From Lachnospiraceae bacterium UBA2860 (GTDB lineage Bacteria > Bacillota > Clostridia > Lachnospirales > Lachnospiraceae), in assembly GCA_002350625.1 (NCBI GenBank), contig DEFE01000051.1, positions 2,044 to 11,631 on the forward strand: a stretch of 9,588 nucleotides of DNA, read 5' to 3'. The notes under the pieces are model-generated. The model did not search any database. It was given only the letters and a program-made list of their open reading frames with translations, and was not told the DNA's origin. Shown piece by piece: positions 6,017 through 9,588 of the stretch (position 1 is the first letter of the stretch; every line of letters begins with the position of its first letter). Both the position numbers and the translations under genes were made by a program.

Positions 6017-6486
6017 GAGTCCAAATACGCGTCAAAGACCGACAAAATGTCCTCTGTTTTGAATCCCTGCCTTGAAAGATAAGCGATCGTTTTTGCTCTT
6101 ACCTTCGCGTCGGAAGGATCCTGATTCCTCATCTTTTTTTTCATGAGTTCGCGGATAAGCGGCCGCTCGTCCAAAGGTCCTTCATCCTCTACGGCCTTTT
6201 CGATGATATCCCTGCTGAGTCCCTTCTTCATCAGGTCGTACGCGATCCGCCGCCGGCTTCTTTTCCGCTGCATGACCTCCACATAGTGCGAAGCGTACTT
6301 GTCGTCATCAACGTAGCCGAAAGACTTTACATATGCCAGAGCATCGCGAACCGCCGCGTCTGAAAAGCCTGCTCTTTTAAGCTTTTCAGACAGCTCCGAC
6401 TCGCTGCGGTCCATATCCGTCAACAAAACGAGGGCCTTTTTTCTGGCCCCCGCTCTCTCTTCCTCAAAGCTCTCCCACGACTTCAT
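6013..6486 (-). CDS. recX: Regulatory protein RecX
   Basis: Modulator of RecA that binds RecA filaments and limits recombinase activity. The 157-residue, highly charged product has the helical three-repeat build of the family. The first repeat includes ALVLLTDMDRSESELSEKL with LKRAGFSDAAVRDAL. The middle repeat has the hallmark YVDDDKYASHYVE. The later part has YDLMKKGLSRDIIEKAV and ends with YLSRQGFKTEDILSVFDAYLDS-type sequence. Its ATG overlaps the recA stop as ATGA (6483-6486), so translation is probably coupled to recA. No well-spaced Shine-Dalgarno of its own is seen (GGAGG lies 13 bases upstream). Its TGA lies within the -35 box of the rny promoter. Confidence 0.93.
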   Translation of the reverse strand: MKSWESFEEERAGARKKALVLLTDMDRSESELSEKLKRAGFSDAAVRDALAYVKSFGYVDDDKYASHYVEVMQRKRSRRRIAYDLMKKGLSRDIIEKAVEDEGPLDERPLIRELMKKKMRNQDPSDAKVRAKTIAYLSRQGFKTEDILSVFDAYLDS

Positions 6487-7565
6487 TCCTTAGCCGGCGC
6501 CTCCGCTCCGCCATCTTCCGCCGTGCCGCCTGCCGCTTCCTCAGTGGGCAGGCCGTATGCGCCGCGCACCTTCTGCTCGACTTCGTTCATGATTTCCGGA
6601 TTGCGCTCCAGATAAACCTTGGCGTTCTCGCGGCCCTGACCGATCTTCTCTCCGCCGTACGCAAACCAGGCGCCGCTCTTTTCCACGATGTCGTTCTCGA
6701 CGGCGAGATCCAGGATATCCCCGGACTTCGATATACCGCGGCCGAACATGATGTCAAACTGCGCCTCCTTAAACGGAGGAGCCACCTTGTTCTTGACGAC
6801 CTTGATGCGCGTGCGGTTGCCGATGACTTCTCCGCCGGCCTTGAGCGTCTCGATGCGGCGAACGTCAAGACGGATCGAGGCGTAGAACTTCAGCGCCCGT
6901 CCGCCGGTCGTCGTCTCAGGGTTGCCGAACATGACGCCGATCTTCTCGCGAAGCTGGTTGATGAACACGACGATGCACTTTGTCTTGCTGACAGAAGCTG
7001 TGAGCTTGCGCAGCGCCTGACTCATCAGTCTCGCCTGAAGTCCCACGTGGGAGTCGCCCATATCGCCGTCGATCTCCGCCTGCGGCGTGAGGGCCGCGAC
7101 AGAGTCAACCACGATGATGTCGACCGCTCCGGACCGCACCATGGTCTCGGCGATCTCAAGGGCCTGTTCACCCGAATCCGGCTGCGAGATATACAGATTG
7201 TCGATATCGACGCCGATATTTCTCGCATAGACGGGATCAAGCGCGTGCTCTGCGTCGACAAAACCGGCGATGCCGCCTCTCTTCTGGACTTCGGATACCA
7301 TATGCAGCGCGACCGTTGTCTTGCCGCTCGACTCCGGTCCGTAGATCTCTATGATGCGGCCCTTGGGAACGCCGCCCACGCCGAGCGCTATATCGAGAGA
7401 CAGAGAACCGGTCGGCACCGCCTCGATGTTCATAGCCTCATTGGCCTCTCCGAGCTTCATCACCGCGCCCTTGCCGAATTCCTTTTCCAGCTGGCTGATC
7501 GCCGCCTCAAGCGCTCTTTCTTTCTCATTCCGCAGACCGTCTGCGGTTTCTGCTGTCTTCTTCAA
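6483..7565 (-). CDS. recA: Recombinase RecA
   Basis: ATP-dependent strand-exchange protein and SOS co-protease that triggers LexA self-cleavage. The product is 360 residues. Walker A GPESSGKT is at 76-83, FVDAEHALDP at 102-111, the Walker B strand VDIIVVDS at 148-155, and the L2 DNA-binding region with FINQLREKIGVMFGNPETTT at 201-220. The C-terminal tail is acidic and low complexity (EEAAGGTAEDGGAEAP), as is common in RecA. The start is TTG at 7563-7565, supported by AAGGAG (7573-7578) at 7-base spacing. The first in-frame ATG is at codon 36, which would delete the conserved ISQLEKEFGKG helix, so TTG is preferred. The LexA box and promoter lie directly upstream, and recX overlaps its 3' end. 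Confidence 0.99.
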   Translation of the reverse strand: MKKTAETADGLRNEKERALEAAISQLEKEFGKGAVMKLGEANEAMNIEAVPTGSLSLDIALGVGGVPKGRIIEIYGPESSGKTTVALHMVSEVQKRGGIAGFVDAEHALDPVYARNIGVDIDNLYISQPDSGEQALEIAETMVRSGAVDIIVVDSVAALTPQAEIDGDMGDSHVGLQARLMSQALRKLTASVSKTKCIVVFINQLREKIGVMFGNPETTTGGRALKFYASIRLDVRRIETLKAGGEVIGNRTRIKVVKNKVAPPFKEAQFDIMFGRGISKSGDILDLAVENDIVEKSGAWFAYGGEKIGQGRENAKVYLERNPEIMNEVEQKVRGAYGLPTEEAAGGTAEDGGAEAPAKE

Positions 7566-7594
7566 TGCAGATCTCCTTCTTAAAACTATATTCC

Positions 7595-7608
7595 CGAACG
7601 TTTGTTCG
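7595..7608 (-). promoter_or_regulatory. LexA (SOS) operator of recA-recX
   Basis: On the minus strand CGAACAAACGTTCG fits the Gram-positive LexA/DinR consensus CGAAC-N4-GTTCG with no mismatch. It lies 6 bases downstream of the proposed -10 box, over the transcription start, and 30 bases before the recA start codon. LexA bound there would block initiation. Confidence 0.93.
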
Positions 7609-7614
7609 TCCTAA

Positions 7615-7643
7615 ACATTACTACATTTTCCACCCTCTGTCAA
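7615..7643 (-). promoter_or_regulatory. Candidate recA promoter
   Basis: A perfect TTGACA (7638-7643) is followed after 17 bases by TAATGT (7615-7620), only 3 of 6 to the -10 consensus. The placement relative to the LexA box supports it; the weak -10 lowers confidence in the exact position. Confidence 0.55.
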
Positions 7644-7709
7644 CAGCATTCTTACAGCTTTTTCCCTGCATTCCCGACAGCAGGAATCATCAGCATAAGC
7701 CGGGATGAT

Positions 7710-7747
7710 AAGCGGCGGCATGCGCGGCCATGCCCCTTGCGCCGCTT
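7710..7747. other. Compound GC-rich hairpin in the glgA-recA spacer
   Basis: Outer arms AAGCGGCG (7710-7717) and CGCCGCTT (7740-7747) enclose inner arms GCATG (7718-7722) and CATGC (7729-7733), with a bulge of CCCTTG on one side. No T-run follows on either strand, so it does not look like a terminator. Confidence 0.5.
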
Positions 7748-7753
7748 CCGGCC

Positions 7754-7805
7754 GGACTGCCCCGTAATAACGCATCGGGACTGCCCCTAAGCGGGCAGTC
7801 CCGAT
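7754..7805. repeat. Repeated arm and 13-bp hairpin after glgA
   Basis: ATCGGGACTGCCC (7774-7786) and GGGCAGTCCCGAT (7793-7805) form a perfect 13-bp hairpin with a 6-base loop, 20 bases past the glgA stop. The segment GGACTGCCCC of its left arm is repeated at 7754-7763, 24 bases from the copy at 7778-7787. The right arm could therefore pair with either copy. Minus-strand sequence after the stem is GCGTTATTACGG, with no U-run. It may mark the 3' end of glgA mRNA, but a standard intrinsic terminator is not supported. Confidence 0.7.
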
Positions 7806-7825
7806 CATTCAATCAAAAATCCGTT

Positions 7826-9268
7826 TTATCCGATGAGCCAGTCGTACAGCTCCTGATACTGCAGCGCGGAGGCTTCCCAGGAGAAATCCTGCGCCATCGC
7901 GCGGTCGATCATCTTGTTCCACTCGCGCTTCTTGTCATAGAAGATCTTCTCCGCGTAGCGGACCGTCGCCATCATCTCGTGCGCGTTGTAATTGGTGAAG
8001 GAGAAGCCTGTCCCCGTGCCTTCAAATTCGTTATAAGGCTCTACCGTGTCTTTCAGGCCGCCGGTTTCGCGGACGATCGGCAGCGTGCCGTAGCGGAGCG
8101 AAATCAGCTGTGACAGGCCGCAGGGCTCGAACTGCGACGGCATGAGGAATGCGTCGGAGCCCGCATAGATCTTGTTCGCAAGCGCTTCGTTGTAATAGAT
8201 CTGCGCGGAGACTTTCCCGCCGTATTTCCAGGCAAAATGCCGGAACATATTCTCATAGCGCTCGTCGCCGGTTCCGAGAACGGCAAACTGTATGGCGTCC
8301 TGGCAGAGCTCGTCCATCACATAGGCGATGAGGTCAAATCCCTTCTGATCCGTAAGCCTCGATACGATGCCGATCAGCATGGCCTTCGGGTCGACGGTAA
8401 GGCCCAGGTCCTCCTGCAGCGCCGTCTTATTTTTCACCTTCTCCTTGCGGAAGGTTCTGGCGTCGTAATTCTTATAGATGAGCGAATCCGTCGCGGGATT
8501 GAAATCATTGTAGTCAATGCCGTTGACGATGCCTCTGAGGTCATGCTCTCTCGCGCGCATAAGACCGTCCAGTCCCTCGCCGTAGTAAGGCATCTTGATC
8601 TCTTCGGCGTACGTCTTCGACACAGTCGTGATCGCATCCGCATACACGAGGCCGCCCTTCAGATAGTTGCCGTCCTTTTTGTATTCAAGCTTGTCCGGCG
8701 TGAAGTAGTAGTCGGAGAGGCCGACGATGTCCTTCATCGTCTTGACGTCCCAGATGCCCTGGAACTTCAGATTGTGAATTGTCATGACCGTCTTCGCGCC
8801 GCGGTAGAACTCATTATCCTGGAAATACGCGTTCAGATAGACAGGCACAAGACCCGTCTGCCAGTCGTGGCAGTGGATGACGTCCGGCTTGAAACCGATC
8901 GTCGGAAGTATGGAGAGCGCCGCCTTGCTGAAGAAGGCGAACCTTCCGAGATCCCACGGCATGCCCGCATAAGGCTTGTCACAGGTGAAATAATCCTGAT
9001 TGTCGATAAAGTAGAAGTGGACGCCTTCATATTCGCATTCAAATATGCCGACATAACAGCTGTTCCAGTCAAAATCCATGTAGAAGTTGGTCTTGTAGGA
9101 GAGCATATCCTTCCACTTCTGGTTCATGCAGGAATAATACGGAAGAATAACCCGGCAGTCAAAATAGCGCTTGTCGAGCGCTTTCGGAAGCGAGCCGACG
9201 ACATCCGCAAGTCCTCCGGTCTTGATAAAAGGAACGGACTCTGATGCGACAAACAGAATGTTCTTCAT
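7826..9268 (-). CDS. glgA: Glycogen synthase (ADP-glucose type, GT5)
   Basis: Transfers glucose from ADP-glucose to the growing alpha-1,4-glucan in bacterial glycogen synthesis. At 480 residues it matches the usual GlgA length. The N-terminal starch-synthase domain opens with KNILFVASES and KTGGLADVVGSLP (16-28), whose Lys binds the ADP-glucose phosphates. HCHDWQTGLVP is at 132-142 and TIHNLKFQG at 163-171. The C-terminal GT-B half has SRLTDQKGFD (303-312), PSQFEPCGLSQ (377-387) with E381 as the conserved active-site Glu, and ETGGLKDTV (401-409). Start ATG at 9268 has AAGGAGG (9277-9283) at 8-base spacing. It has its own TATAAT promoter and no glgB, glgC, glgD or glgP beside it in this window. 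It lies between recN and recA, which looks like chance neighbourhood rather than function. Confidence 0.97.
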   Translation of the reverse strand: MKNILFVASESVPFIKTGGLADVVGSLPKALDKRYFDCRVILPYYSCMNQKWKDMLSYKTNFYMDFDWNSCYVGIFECEYEGVHFYFIDNQDYFTCDKPYAGMPWDLGRFAFFSKAALSILPTIGFKPDVIHCHDWQTGLVPVYLNAYFQDNEFYRGAKTVMTIHNLKFQGIWDVKTMKDIVGLSDYYFTPDKLEYKKDGNYLKGGLVYADAITTVSKTYAEEIKMPYYGEGLDGLMRAREHDLRGIVNGIDYNDFNPATDSLIYKNYDARTFRKEKVKNKTALQEDLGLTVDPKAMLIGIVSRLTDQKGFDLIAYVMDELCQDAIQFAVLGTGDERYENMFRHFAWKYGGKVSAQIYYNEALANKIYAGSDAFLMPSQFEPCGLSQLISLRYGTLPIVRETGGLKDTVEPYNEFEGTGTGFSFTNYNAHEMMATVRYAEKIFYDKKREWNKMIDRAMAQDFSWEASALQYQELYDWLIG

Positions 9269-9337
9269 GATAGGGGCCTCCTTAGTATCGGATTCACTCT
9301 GCGACGAAAGCGGCGGGCCATCACGCCCGACATCATA

Positions 9338-9366
9338 ATTATAAAACAGCGCCGCAAAAAGCGCAA
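9338..9366 (-). promoter_or_regulatory. Candidate sigma-A promoter for glgA
   Basis: A perfect TATAAT (9338-9343) with TTGCGC (9361-9366, 3 of 6) 17 bases upstream on the minus strand. The start would be near 9331, giving a leader of about 60 bases that opens with a 5-bp hairpin (CGGGC 9314-9318, GCCCG 9325-9329). The same stretch could act as a weak terminator for recN (4-bp GCGC stem at 9349-9352 and 9361-9364, then TGTTTTA), but that stem is poor. Confidence 0.55.
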
Positions 9367-9381
9367 TGAATTACAGGTTTC

Positions 9382-9588
9382 TTACTGCGACTTGAACTGC
9401 TCGCACATCTCCTTCATCTCTTCCGCGGAGTGCCTGGTGTGCTCCGTAATCACGGCGCCGCCGATGAGCCTTGCCAGCTCCTCAACGGATTCGGAGCGGC
9501 TGAGTGCTTCTATGTTGGTGATGGCTTCATCGTCGCTGAGCTCCTTGGTGATGCCGTAATGTGTATCGGCCATGGCGGCGATCTGCGG
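9382..9588 (-). CDS. recN: DNA repair protein RecN, C-terminal fragment (window edge)
   Basis: Only the last 68 residues are in the window; the reading frame is open to the right edge and ends with TAA at 9382. The visible part starts PQIAAMADTHYGITKE, the segment after the D-loop in the C-terminal ATPase lobe of RecN. It continues with NIEALSRSESVEELARLIGG, the family's closing signature, then AEEMKEMCEQF. RecN is an SMC-like ATPase acting early in double-strand break repair. The ATG at 9573 is an internal Met, not a start. A strong terminator is not seen behind it. Confidence 0.93.
   Translation of the reverse strand, partial: PQIAAMADTHYGITKELSDDEAITNIEALSRSESVEELARLIGGAVITEHTRHSAEEMKEMCEQFKSQ

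Noticed and set aside
7611..7721. Minus-strand 36-residue frame with a CCREC cluster (longer versions to 7808)
   Set aside because: It overlaps the recA promoter and runs into the LexA operator region; only a weak AAGGGG lies 11 bases upstream. The Cys cluster is mildly intriguing but coding is not supported.
7747..7756. Palindrome TCCGGCCGGA considered as an operator
   Set aside because: A short self-complementary GC-rich sequence in a GC-rich spacer; no second copy or promoter relation supports a binding site.
8237..9244. Plus-strand open frame of 335 codons opposite glgA
   Set aside because: Antisense shadow of glgA; the translation is rich in V, R, D and L runs without domain motifs.

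Overview
This window reads as chromosomal core sequence from a Gram-positive, low-to-mid GC Clostridia-type bacterium, most likely a Lachnospiraceae relative. The grounds are: RNase Y (rny) next to recA-recX; a perfect Gram-positive (DinR/LexA-type) SOS box CGAACAAACGTTCG; strong AGGAGG ribosome binding sites; a gap gene next to pgk; and a GAPDH variant with TPTGSTTIL after the RVP motif, which I associate with Lachnospiraceae. The genus is not determinable from this sequence alone. Every gene lies on the minus strand, so the window is read from its right end to its left end.

Layout in transcription order. The last 68 codons of recN (DNA repair SMC-like ATPase) enter from the right edge. glgA (glycogen synthase) follows with its own TATAAT promoter. 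Next is a hairpin-rich 260-base spacer holding the recA promoter and LexA box. recA (TTG start) and recX overlap by 4 bases and form an SOS-controlled unit. rny has its own promoter, whose TTGACA -35 box includes the recX stop codon, and it ends in a strong intrinsic terminator. A gap of about 270 bases contains a 35 percent GC island with two promoter-like direct repeats on the plus strand, then the xerD promoter and a roughly 120-base leader. xerD (Xer-type tyrosine recombinase) and a PHP-family histidinol-phosphatase gene form the next unit, which closes with an intrinsic terminator. A likely gap promoter is nested in that terminator. gap and pgk form a glycolytic unit separated by a perfect 13-bp hairpin without a U-run; pgk runs off the left edge.

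Functionally, recN, recA and recX serve recombinational repair. RNase Y is the membrane-anchored endonuclease that starts mRNA decay in Firmicutes. XerD resolves chromosome dimers. gap and pgk catalyse consecutive glycolytic steps and glgA stores carbon as glycogen. I see no phage, CRISPR, toxin-antitoxin, defence or biosynthetic cluster, and no convincing new multigene system. The less ordinary material is in the spacers: the low-GC repeat island at about 4205-4338, the paired arms near 7754-7805, the U-less hairpins, and a ribosome-binding-site hairpin in front of rny.
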